A stretch of 5,591 nt of DNA from Dehalococcoidia bacterium UBA6495 (GTDB lineage: Bacteria > Chloroflexota > Dehalococcoidia > Lucifugimonadales > UBA826): positions 22,054 through 27,644 of the forward strand of contig DJMH01000007.1 in NCBI GenBank assembly GCA_002435305.1, written 5' to 3'. Each line of letters begins with the position of its first letter. Position 1 is the first letter of the stretch. This document shows positions 1 to 5,551 of this stretch, piece by piece. Made by a program: the position numbers and the translations under genes. The notes under the pieces are model-generated. The model was not told where the DNA came from. It saw only the letters and a list, made by a program, of their open reading frames with translations, and did not search any database.

Positions 1-411
1 TTTTCGCCTACGTTTGTTGAATTCCTTCTTACCACCGGTATTTTCAAAAAGCTCGGTTCCAAGTGGGACTGCTTCATCTATAGTCTGGGTGAAATCCTCT
101 CCGGATTCATATTTGCGAAGAAACTCTTCGCTAACGAAAAACATTCATATACAGAATCCATCCCTTTCAATGTCTTCATGATGTCTCTCGCAAGGGCATA
201 TTTTCTTGCGATCCTCAACTGGATCGCCACTCAGTGGCATTCAAGGGCAATATCTGTACCCTTCCAACCTGTGATTCTCTGCTAAACCCTTCTGTACTTC
301 CTGGACGACTTCTTTCTCAGGGAAAAACTCGTAGGGGCCACGATCAACATAGCGCTCTGAAAATTTTTGAGCACTTGCCAGGGCTTCAGATTCTGACATC
401 TCCTTTGGCAT
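1..411 (-). CDS. ftrC: Ferredoxin:thioredoxin reductase catalytic (beta) chain, predicted selenoprotein with two Sec (UGA) residues; 3' end outside window
   Basis: FTR beta chains use a [4Fe-4S] cluster to pass electrons from ferredoxin, one at a time, to a disulfide that reduces thioredoxin. The frame opens at ATG 411 and stays open to the window edge (137 codons) if TGA at 243-241 (residue 57) and 147-145 (residue 89) is read. Family hallmarks are clear: GLAENHRLEGYRYCP before the first TGA, then SGDPVEDRKKICPC, then GFCI before the second TGA, then MFFVSEEF. The family pattern CPC-x14-CPC-x12-CxC is thus kept as C55-P-U57, C72-P-C74, C87-I-U89. By homology with the cyanobacterial enzyme, C55, C72, C74 and C87 bind the cluster, and U57 and U89 replace the redox-active cysteine pair. 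A SECIS-like hairpin follows each TGA. The start lies 13 nt after the 105-residue gene, with a GAGG 11 nt upstream that overlaps that gene's stop. A basic tail (KKEFNKRRRK) continues past the domain. The family call is very secure; Sec insertion is a strong inference. Confidence 0.92.
115..131 (-). promoter_or_regulatory. Bacterial SECIS-like hairpin for TGA 2
   Basis: In the mRNA sense the arms are GCGAAG and CUUCGC, a perfect 6-bp stem closing the loop AGUUU. The loop begins 19 nt after the UGA. Loop start (AGUU), stem start (position 17 counted from the U of UGA) and overall size match the hairpin after TGA 1, although the stem sequences and encoded peptides differ. Such structural agreement with different primary sequence suggests that both are read by the same SelB. 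Confidence 0.8.
145..147 (-). other. In-frame TGA codon 2, predicted selenocysteine (residue 89, CIU motif)
   Basis: The codon follows TGT-ATA (Cys-Ile) and sits at the second cysteine of the FTR CHC motif. In characterised FTR this is the partner of the active disulfide and the residue that contacts the iron-sulfur cluster in the reaction intermediate. The downstream MFFVSEEF is the usual family continuation, so the frame is genuinely coding on both sides. Confidence 0.88.
208..227 (-). promoter_or_regulatory. Bacterial SECIS-like hairpin for TGA 1
   Basis: In the mRNA sense the arms are GCGAUCC and GGAUCGC, a perfect 7-bp stem closing the loop AGUUGA. The loop begins 20 nt after the UGA, and its second base is G followed by U. 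The known bacterial SECIS model asks for a hairpin within the coding region shortly after UGA, with a G in the first two loop positions; this fits. A second, competing small hairpin with arms GCCAC and GUGGC (226-238) lies between the UGA and this stem and shares two bases with it. Confidence 0.8.
241..243 (-). other. In-frame TGA codon 1, predicted selenocysteine (residue 57, CPU motif)
   Basis: The codon follows TGC-CCT (Cys-Pro) and sits at the second cysteine of the first FTR CPC motif. In characterised FTR this is the solvent-facing, thioredoxin-attacking cysteine. The reading frame continues past it with strongly conserved family sequence (SGDP, then KKICPC), so it is not a true end of the gene. 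The next codon is ATG, as at the second TGA. Confidence 0.88.
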
Positions 412-424
412 ACCTATAAATACC

Positions 425-742
425 TCAACTTACGTTATCTGGGATAGAACCAGTGCGCATCATGCTATGCATACTACAATCCATTCTTCGAAACGATTTT
501 TCCTGCATTTCGATTCGCTCAACCAATGAAGGAAGAGCATCCACTATTTCATCATCTGTTTTATTCTCGGATATTTCAAGACTCAATAAAGCGGCAGTCC
601 CACAATCGCAACTGGCAGAAAAAAATATCTTCTTAAACCCTGGATTTGCTGAGAAATCCAATTTGAATCCATTCAGCGGACGTAGATTCACCTCATCATC
701 AAACTCCTTCAGAACCAAGGCTTGAATCTCTTTTTCTTCCAT
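425..742 (-). CDS. Small cysteine-containing protein of unknown function, upstream partner of the FTR selenoprotein gene
   Basis: I do not recognise this 105-residue family. The chain has a charged N-terminus, a beta-like stretch ending in SASCDCGTAALL (C45 and C47), an acidic helical segment (residues 58-80), and a C-terminal MDCSMHSMMR with C89 and H92. There is no signal peptide or membrane segment, so it is probably cytoplasmic. C45, C47, C89 and H92 could form a redox or metal site, but this is inference. It ends in TGA 13 nt before the FTR start, so the two are very likely co-transcribed and it may act with FTR. The opposite-strand frame over the same bases lacks any family features and is not preferred. 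No Shine-Dalgarno site is visible before ATG 742; a possible -10 lies only 6 nt upstream, so the message may be leaderless. Confidence 0.72.
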   Translation of the reverse strand: MEEKEIQALVLKEFDDEVNLRPLNGFKLDFSANPGFKKIFFSASCDCGTAALLSLEISENKTDDEIVDALPSLVERIEMQEKSFRRMDCSMHSMMRTGSIPDNVS

Positions 743-748
743 GGATTC

Positions 749-777
749 ATACTAACCCAAAATCCCATAATTCCCAA
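749..777 (-). promoter_or_regulatory. Possible promoter for the small protein / FTR operon
   Basis: On the minus strand TTGGGA (777-772) and TAGTAT (754-749) are separated by 17 nt, and the ATG follows 6 nt later. This would start transcription at or next to the ATG, giving a leaderless mRNA, which would explain the missing ribosome site. The match to the sigma-70 consensus is only partial and such matches arise by chance in AT-rich DNA. Confidence 0.25.
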
Positions 778-803
778 TATCCTAGAAGGTGTATTTATAG
801 CGG

Positions 804-834
804 TTTGATATCTAATATCAGAATATGATCAAAT
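804..834. promoter_or_regulatory. Inverted repeat in divergent intergenic region, possible operator
   Basis: TGATAT (806-811) and ATATCA (815-820) form a 6-bp-arm palindrome with a CTA centre. A wider pair, TTTGAT (804-809) and ATCAAA (828-833), flanks it. The site lies 22-52 nt before the acyl-CoA synthetase start and overlaps -10-like hexamers (TAATAT, TATGAT). A regulator binding here could control either divergent gene. No regulator gene is in the window. Confidence 0.35.
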
Positions 835-842
835 GTACCTTC

Positions 843-848
843 AGGAGG
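843..848 (+). promoter_or_regulatory. Shine-Dalgarno site of the acyl-CoA synthetase
   Basis: AGGAGG lies 7 nt before ATG 856. It is a full consensus ribosome site and fixes the start of the gene. Confidence 0.85.
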
Positions 849-855
849 CTGAATT

Positions 856-2478
856 ATGACTGATAATACGTTTTATAAAACCCTTAGCCCTATCTCATTT
901 CTTGACAGATCCGCCGATGTATACCCGAATAAACCTGCGCTGATTCATGGCGATATCACCTATACATACCGAGACTTTTACAATCGGGTTAACAAACTCG
1001 CCGGCGCACTCCTGAAAGAAGGTATTAAAAAGGGCGACCGGGTTGGATTCCTAGTTCCTAACATCCCGGCAATGTTTGAAGGGCATTACGGCCCATTGAA
1101 AATTGGGGCTGTTCTTGTTGCGATCAATACCAGATTATCAGCGAGAGAAGTTTCGTACATACTCAATCATTCGGGTGCCAAGGTACTAGTATTTGACTCA
1201 GAATATGCTGAACTCATTAACCAAATCAAAAATGAGTTACCTGAAATAACTAGCTTCGTACAGGTCGCTGACACCTTCCCAAAATCCAGCCTTGTGGAAG
1301 GTCCCGAATATGAAGAATTCCTTAATTCTGCCGACCCTGGAGAACATAGAATTCCATTGGAATCTGAATCAGACCCAGTCACGATTAACTACACTTCAGG
1401 AACTACGGGAATGCCCAAAGGAGTCCTGTACCACTCTCGAGGTGCCTATTTATCAGCCCTGGGAGAAGTCGTAGAGAGTGGAATGAACCAAGAATCAATA
1501 TATCTTTGGACTCTACCTATGTTTCATTGCAATGGATGGTGCTTTACATGGGCGACAACGGCAGTGGGCGCTACTAACGTTTGCCTACGAAGGGTAGACC
1601 CCCTAGAAGTGTACCGTTTAATAGACGAGGAATCTGTCACACACATGTGCTGTGCCCCCACTATTCTCACATCTATGTACTCTATACCAGGTGCAGACCA
1701 GCAAGATCTCAGTGGAGTAACCATAATGACCGCAGGTGCACCACCCGCCCCACAGGTTATACGAAGTATGGAAAATATGGGAGCTCATATCCTTCATGCC
1801 TACGGCCTGACCGAAACATACGGCCCAATCACTATATGTGCTATCCAACCAGACTGGAAAGAGAAAAATTCTGAAGAAGTAGCAAATCTGAAATCTCGAC
1901 AGGGAGTGGCATTTGTACTCGCTGATACTGGCATGCGAGTGGTGGACGCCGAAATGAACGATGTGAAAAAAGACAGTTCTCAGATGGGTGAGGTGGTAAT
2001 GAGCGGCAACATGGTAATGTCTGGATATTTCAACGATGAAGAAGCAACTAATAAAGCCTTTGAAGGCGGGTGGTTTCACAGTGGTGATTTAGCCGTATGG
2101 CACCCTGACGGATACATTGAACTTCAAGATAGAGCGAAAGACATAATAATTTCCGGCGGTGAGAATATATCCAGTCAAGAAGTCGAAAAAGTAATAATGG
2201 AACATGATGGAGTATTAGAAGTAACCGTAGTGGGAGTACCTGACGACAGATGGGGGGAAGTGCCCAAAGCCTTTGTGATGTCAAGAGACGGAGCCTCTGT
2301 GTCGGAAGAGGAAATAATCACTTTTACCAGAGATAGGATTGCCCATTTTAAAGCGCCCAAATATGTAGAATTTGGCGAGTTACCAAAAACGGCTACCGGT
2401 AAGATACAAAAGTACGTTCTTAGAGATAAAGAATGGGAAGGCAAGGAGAAAAGGATTCAAGGATCATCTCTCACCTAG
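856..2478 (+). CDS. AMP-forming acyl-CoA synthetase (ANL superfamily)
   Basis: This enzyme activates a carboxylic acid with ATP to an acyl-adenylate and then transfers it to CoA in the cytoplasm. The 540-residue length is normal. Visible ANL motifs in order: ATP-binding P-loop YTSGTTGMPKG (179-189), LPMFHCNGW (220-228), AYGLTETYGP (315-324), HSGD (408-411), the hinge region QDRAKD with D425, GGENIS (434-439), and PKTATGKIQK with the probable catalytic lysine K516. The PMFHCNGW signature is typical of the branch with medium-chain (AlkK-like) and 3-methylmercaptopropionyl-CoA (DmdB-like) ligases, but the acid used cannot be read from sequence. It starts behind a consensus AGGAGG and ends in TAG just before a hairpin. 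It faces the operon carrying a crotonase, SDR and lyase, which would suit a CoA-thioester pathway. The frame is intact. Family call secure; substrate unknown. Confidence 0.95.
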   Translation: MTDNTFYKTLSPISFLDRSADVYPNKPALIHGDITYTYRDFYNRVNKLAGALLKEGIKKGDRVGFLVPNIPAMFEGHYGPLKIGAVLVAINTRLSAREVSYILNHSGAKVLVFDSEYAELINQIKNELPEITSFVQVADTFPKSSLVEGPEYEEFLNSADPGEHRIPLESESDPVTINYTSGTTGMPKGVLYHSRGAYLSALGEVVESGMNQESIYLWTLPMFHCNGWCFTWATTAVGATNVCLRRVDPLEVYRLIDEESVTHMCCAPTILTSMYSIPGADQQDLSGVTIMTAGAPPAPQVIRSMENMGAHILHAYGLTETYGPITICAIQPDWKEKNSEEVANLKSRQGVAFVLADTGMRVVDAEMNDVKKDSSQMGEVVMSGNMVMSGYFNDEEATNKAFEGGWFHSGDLAVWHPDGYIELQDRAKDIIISGGENISSQEVEKVIMEHDGVLEVTVVGVPDDRWGEVPKAFVMSRDGASVSEEEIITFTRDRIAHFKAPKYVEFGELPKTATGKIQKYVLRDKEWEGKEKRIQGSSLT

Positions 2479-2498
2479 CAAGGTTATACGAACAATTA

Positions 2499-2520
2499 AC
2501 CCCTATTTGTAAATAGGGGT
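2499..2520. terminator. Hairpin between convergent genes, probable shared 3'-end structure
   Basis: Arms ACCCCTATTT (2499-2508) and AAATAGGGGT (2511-2520) are perfectly complementary over 10 bases; a realistic fold has 8 pairs and a 6-nt loop. It starts 20 nt after the acyl-CoA synthetase stop. On the other strand it contains the last codons and TAG stop of the lyase gene. Neither side has a clean T-run (minus side continues TAATTGTT), so it may block exonucleases or terminate weakly rather than be a classic intrinsic terminator. Confidence 0.5.
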
Positions 2521-3441
2521 GCCCGCCTCCTTCATAAGAACATCGAGTTCCTTCATGAGGTGTTCAGGAGGTCTTATTGAGGGCGGTCTCGGTGGGCCTG
2601 CAGGAAGGCCAACCCTCTCCATCGCTGCTTTTATAAAGGGACCCTCACCGCCAGTTGCCTGGGTCACCTTCATGATCCATTTACGCCACTTCCATTTAAA
2701 ATCCCCTAATTTCTTTTTAACTGCTTCATAGTCAGAATCTTTCAACAGGGTCCAAATTTCAGAAGGATACTCGGGCCAAAAACCACTCAAATGAGTGATG
2801 AATCCTGTAGCACCTAATATGTTGCTCCAAACATGCTCTCCACCGTTATCGATGATTGCCAATTTATCTGAGAAATTCACCAACCCTTCTCTATAAAGTT
2901 GAACTGTCGGGGCGGACCATTTCAAAGCATTTACATTTTTTATCTGTGACAACTGGTCGATAAGGCTAATAGTCATGGTTAAACCTTCCCACCAGGTGTG
3001 GTAGATCATGAGATTTACATCAGACCCTTCGCTGACATATTGAAAAAGTCTGATTACATCATCCTCTGAAGGTTCATAATAATAAGTGGGCCCTAACTGA
3101 ACTCCATGGAGTCCTACTTCAGTAGCATATTCAGCAAGTTCCAGTACAACACGAACATCGGTGTGCTGAATACTAGTAAGAACCGGAGTTTGCCCATCGG
3201 CCGCTTCAACGGCAGCTGCCATTACAGCCTTGCGTTCATCAACATTCATTGCCGGATGTTCCCCCCCAGCACCCCCTACCAGAAGAGTACCGTTTCCTGT
3301 TACAACACCCCTATCTACCATGAACCGTATGTTGCTGAGTAAGGAATCTAGGTCCAAGGTAAAATCTTCCTTGAACGGAGTGGCGACAGCCACCATAGGC
3401 CCACATAGCCACTCTTTTACATTTACATCGCCTGCAGGCAT
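2503..3441 (-). CDS. Dihydrodipicolinate synthase / N-acetylneuraminate lyase family protein
   Basis: Members are cytoplasmic TIM-barrel class I aldolases, lyases or hydratases that form a Schiff base between a lysine and a 2-keto acid. The 312-residue chain shows the N-terminal GPMVAVATPF, a GAGGE at residues 57-61 where DHDPS has GTTGE, a barrel-centre tyrosine in MIYHTWW (Y147), and the probable Schiff-base lysine in NALKWSAPT (K174). The end has the family-like VGLPAGPPRPP. Loss of the two threonines of GTTGE and the aromatic-rich YHTWW loop argue against lysine biosynthesis and for a catabolic lyase or hydratase-aldolase of unknown substrate. A GAGG lies 5 nt before ATG 3441. The gene follows the SDR by 22 nt and ends the operon; its stop lies within the shared hairpin. 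Family secure, reaction unknown. Confidence 0.92.
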   Translation of the reverse strand: MPAGDVNVKEWLCGPMVAVATPFKEDFTLDLDSLLSNIRFMVDRGVVTGNGTLLVGGAGGEHPAMNVDERKAVMAAAVEAADGQTPVLTSIQHTDVRVVLELAEYATEVGLHGVQLGPTYYYEPSEDDVIRLFQYVSEGSDVNLMIYHTWWEGLTMTISLIDQLSQIKNVNALKWSAPTVQLYREGLVNFSDKLAIIDNGGEHVWSNILGATGFITHLSGFWPEYPSEIWTLLKDSDYEAVKKKLGDFKWKWRKWIMKVTQATGGEGPFIKAAMERVGLPAGPPRPPSIRPPEHLMKELDVLMKEAGTPIYK

Positions 3442-3463
3442 TGGTACCTCAAATTAAATATTT

Positions 3464-4213
3464 TCATCGAGCAGTGAGACCCCCATCTACCGGTAGTTCT
3501 GCACCAGTAATATAAGAGGCCTCGTTTGAAGCCAAAAAGAGTACGGCATTTGCTACCTCCTCAACCAATCCCACCCTGCGCATCGGAACATCTTCAAGCA
3601 TTATTTTCCTAAATTCAGGGTCTGCGGTCATTTCGGAAGTAGTCATTGGTGGCATAACTCCTGGATGAACCGAATTAACCCTTATACCTTTTTCTGCATA
3701 CTGAATTGCTGCGGATTTGGTCATTAGTCTAACTGCACCTTTGGATCCGCTGTATCCCATATGAACATAAGATTGACCCACCATCCCAGAAATAGATGAG
3801 ATATTCACGATGCTGCCAGCTCCATTATCTGACATAAGGCCAAGGCAATATTTCATTCCCAGGAAGACTCCCCTGGTATTCACCTTGATGACATTGTCGA
3901 AAATCTCAATGTCTAAAAGGTCTGGTGATGAAGCACTTATACCTGCATTGTTAACCAAGACATCCAATTTACCAAATTCTGATTTTAGGTACTGCATTAG
4001 TTTTTCCCAGTTGGATTCCTCAGTCACATCTAAATGAAAATATTCTGCCGAGCCCCCTGATTGAGTTATCTCTTCAACTAATTTTTGTCCAAGGACATCT
4101 TGAATATCAGCCAAAATCACATGAGAACCTTCATTTGAAAACAGTCTTGCTTCAGCAGCTCCCATCCCATTTGAGGCCCCAGTTATTAAAGAAACCTTGT
4201 CTTTCAATCTCAT
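3464..4213 (-). CDS. Short-chain dehydrogenase/reductase (classical SDR), NAD(P)-dependent
   Basis: A 249-residue classical SDR that oxidises or reduces an alcohol/ketone pair with NAD(P)H. It has the Rossmann TGASNGMG (11-18), LDV (61-63), NNAG (88-91), N112, the catalytic S140 in NISSISG, and YSGSK with Y154 and K158. The C-terminal GAELPVDGG is the usual FabG-like ending. D36 after the second strand (LADIQD) favours NAD over NADP by the usual SDR rule. GGAGG lies 8 nt before ATG 4213. It sits between the crotonase (30 nt upstream) and the lyase (22 nt downstream), so it may oxidise a hydroxyacyl intermediate, like a 3-hydroxyacyl-CoA dehydrogenase; this role is inferred from context. It ends in TGA, showing that TGA is a working stop here. 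Confidence 0.94.
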   Translation of the reverse strand: MRLKDKVSLITGASNGMGAAEARLFSNEGSHVILADIQDVLGQKLVEEITQSGGSAEYFHLDVTEESNWEKLMQYLKSEFGKLDVLVNNAGISASSPDLLDIEIFDNVIKVNTRGVFLGMKYCLGLMSDNGAGSIVNISSISGMVGQSYVHMGYSGSKGAVRLMTKSAAIQYAEKGIRVNSVHPGVMPPMTTSEMTADPEFRKIMLEDVPMRRVGLVEEVANAVLFLASNEASYITGAELPVDGGLTAR

Positions 4214-4243
4214 ATCAGTTGCCTCCGTTAGCTATAGTGTGTA

Positions 4244-5032
4244 TCACTTCATTTTCCATTCAGGTCTTCTTTTCTCCGAGAATGCCTTTGGACCTTCAAT
4301 AGAGTCCTCTGTTCCTGAAATCCTCTCTGAAATAGGAATGGCAAGTTTTTGAGAGTATTCGACAGGCAGGTTTCTCCCCTGGTATACGATTTGCTTTATC
4401 GCCTGTACCGCAAGAGGTGCACACAGTTTGATCTCTCCCGCTACCTTATCTACTCTTTCAATCAATTGTTCTCTATCTTCCACCACGTCTTGTATAAGGC
4501 CGATATTGTATGCTCTGTCCGAATTGATTCGGCTACCAGTTAATTGCATATATAGTGATTCTCCAAGCGGTATCATTCGGTTTAAGTTGTGTAACCCATA
4601 GCCAGCAAGAATACTCCACCTTGGTTCAGGAAGACCGAACTCCGATTTCTTGGTTGCTATCCTTATGTCGCATTGAAGAGATACCTCGAGACCACCCGCT
4701 ACGCAAAACCCATCAATAGCTGCGATCAAAGGTTTATAAACACCCATGTCAACAAATGATCCTGCTCCTCTAGGATCTAATGCCTGTCGTTCCCCTTGAG
4801 CATTCAGTGTGGCTCTTTCTTTCAAATCCATTCCCGCTGAAAACGCTCTACCTCCTGCACCAATCAAAACCCCCAGGATAACCTCTGAATCGTCCCTCAC
4901 TTCTGCAAGAGCTTCCCTAAGGCCAGCGCTTAGCTCCCTGTTTAGGGCATTCATGGAATCGGGTCTGTTTAGGGTTATATAACCTACTCCATCACGTTTC
5001 TCATATAAAATTGTGTTTGTTGATATTGTCAT
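4244..5032 (-). CDS. Enoyl-CoA hydratase/isomerase (crotonase superfamily)
   Basis: Crotonases act on acyl-CoA thioesters through an enolate held in an oxyanion hole. The 262-residue protein shows LNRPDSMNAL (21-30), the oxyanion-hole segment AFSAGMDL (63-70), the second GFCVAGGLEVSLQCD (108-122) with E116, and FGLPEPRW (132-139) with E136. E116 and E136 occupy the places of the two catalytic glutamates of rat enoyl-CoA hydratase, which favours a hydratase. The C-terminal EGPKAFSEKRRPEW is also usual. GGAG lies 9 nt before ATG 5032. It is the first gene of the operon and would supply a hydroxyacyl-CoA to the next enzyme, the SDR. The stop is TGA. The specific acyl-CoA is unknown; DmdD-like, terpenoid or fatty-acid roles are all possible. 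Confidence 0.94.
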   Translation of the reverse strand: MTISTNTILYEKRDGVGYITLNRPDSMNALNRELSAGLREALAEVRDDSEVILGVLIGAGGRAFSAGMDLKERATLNAQGERQALDPRGAGSFVDMGVYKPLIAAIDGFCVAGGLEVSLQCDIRIATKKSEFGLPEPRWSILAGYGLHNLNRMIPLGESLYMQLTGSRINSDRAYNIGLIQDVVEDREQLIERVDKVAGEIKLCAPLAVQAIKQIVYQGRNLPVEYSQKLAIPISERISGTEDSIEGPKAFSEKRRPEWKMK

Positions 5033-5129
5033 AGTATTTTTCTCCAGATACTTCTTCTACCGGATTCGGTGAAATCGAGACAAAGCACGTTATTACGCCT
5101 TAGTTGGTACCGGTTTGGTAACAGTAGCA

Positions 5130-5252
5130 GAAAAAAATGGTAACAAACAAATGGAGAAGACAATGCTGGGGCACTCTAGCTTAGCCACGGCGCAGGTATA
5201 TCTATCTGTAACGGCTGGCCACTTTAAGGAGGCTATAAACACATTAGACTAA
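5130..5252 (+). pseudogene. C-terminal remnant of a tyrosine recombinase / phage-type integrase
   Basis: From ATG 5151 a 33-codon frame reads MLGHSSLATAQVYLSVT followed by HFKEAINTLD and TAA. This is the typical end of a XerC/D-like recombinase: the GH of box II and the nucleophilic tyrosine are exactly nine residues apart, as in the family. Just upstream, EKNGNKQMEKT resembles the family's NGGNLQ segment with a lost residue, but no arginine box (RHTFA-like) follows further back. The frame is closed by TGA at 5070-5072. So most of the gene is missing or decayed and the product cannot be an active recombinase. It runs opposite to the crotonase operon and marks a former mobile element edge. Confidence 0.75.
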
Positions 5253-5314
5253 CGGTCACCCCAGCCCCAATCGATGCATCGTGGAGGGACTGAGATGCCC
5301 AGATAATTATAGGT

Positions 5315-5379
5315 GATGGCGACACATAGGAAACCCCGCCATGAGATACCTTAGTTAAGGGGGTTCGTCCGCCGCCATC
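5315..5379. repeat. Three nested inverted repeats, possible structured RNA or recombination site
   Basis: GATGGCG (5315-5321) pairs with CGCCATC (5373-5379); inside it AACCC (5332-5336) pairs with GGGTT (5361-5365); inside that CCTTA (5349-5353) pairs with TAAGG (5356-5360). The left arm ATGGCG can instead pair with a second CGCCAT at 5337-5342. It does not fit a tRNA cloverleaf. Both strands can form it, so the direction is unknown. Confidence 0.4.
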
Positions 5380-5551
5380 TCTACTCAGCGAGCGTAGTGC
5401 CCAACATGGTTTTGAATACTTTCTGGAGGAGGCTATTGGGCTGTTGGATTAGGCACAAACGAGGGTACAAAAGCTCAATCAGCAATGGTGCCCGCCATTG
5501 GCTCAGCCCATTCTAATATTGAAAAACAACTTATACTCTGGCGTATGTCAG

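Noticed and set aside
1..411. FTR gene as a pseudogene with two nonsense mutations
   Set aside because: Both TGAs hit the two catalytic Cys columns and nothing else is broken: no frameshift and no other stop in 137 codons, with all four cluster ligands kept and a hairpin after each TGA. Decay would not give this pattern.
234..419. 61-residue plus-strand open frame
   Set aside because: It is antisense to the FTR gene, resembles no family, and exists only because the FTR strand has low stop density on its complement.
425..427. TGA of the 105-residue gene as a further Sec codon
   Set aside because: The frame after it closes within 13 codons at another TGA, no hairpin follows, and the FTR start lies just downstream, so it is an ordinary stop.
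453..725. 90-residue plus-strand frame opposite the small Cys protein
   Set aside because: The minus-strand frame is longer, sits in operon with FTR and has plausible protein composition. The plus frame has no Shine-Dalgarno site or recognisable motif.
1618..2079. 153-residue minus-strand frame inside the acyl-CoA synthetase
   Set aside because: Its composition is rich in His, Cys and Tyr, as expected from the antisense of an ANL enzyme, and the plus-strand gene carries all family motifs.
5281..5292. GTGGAGGGACTG, identical to the start of the SAM-I riboswitch core
   Set aside because: The rest of the S-box core (GGCAACC, the GATGA-type turn, closing P1 arms) is absent, and no methionine or SAM gene follows.
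5315..5379. tRNA or tmRNA end as an integration site
   Set aside because: GGTTCG is present at 5362-5367 and there is a 7-bp outer stem, but D, anticodon and T arms cannot be drawn and no CCA or tag peptide is found.
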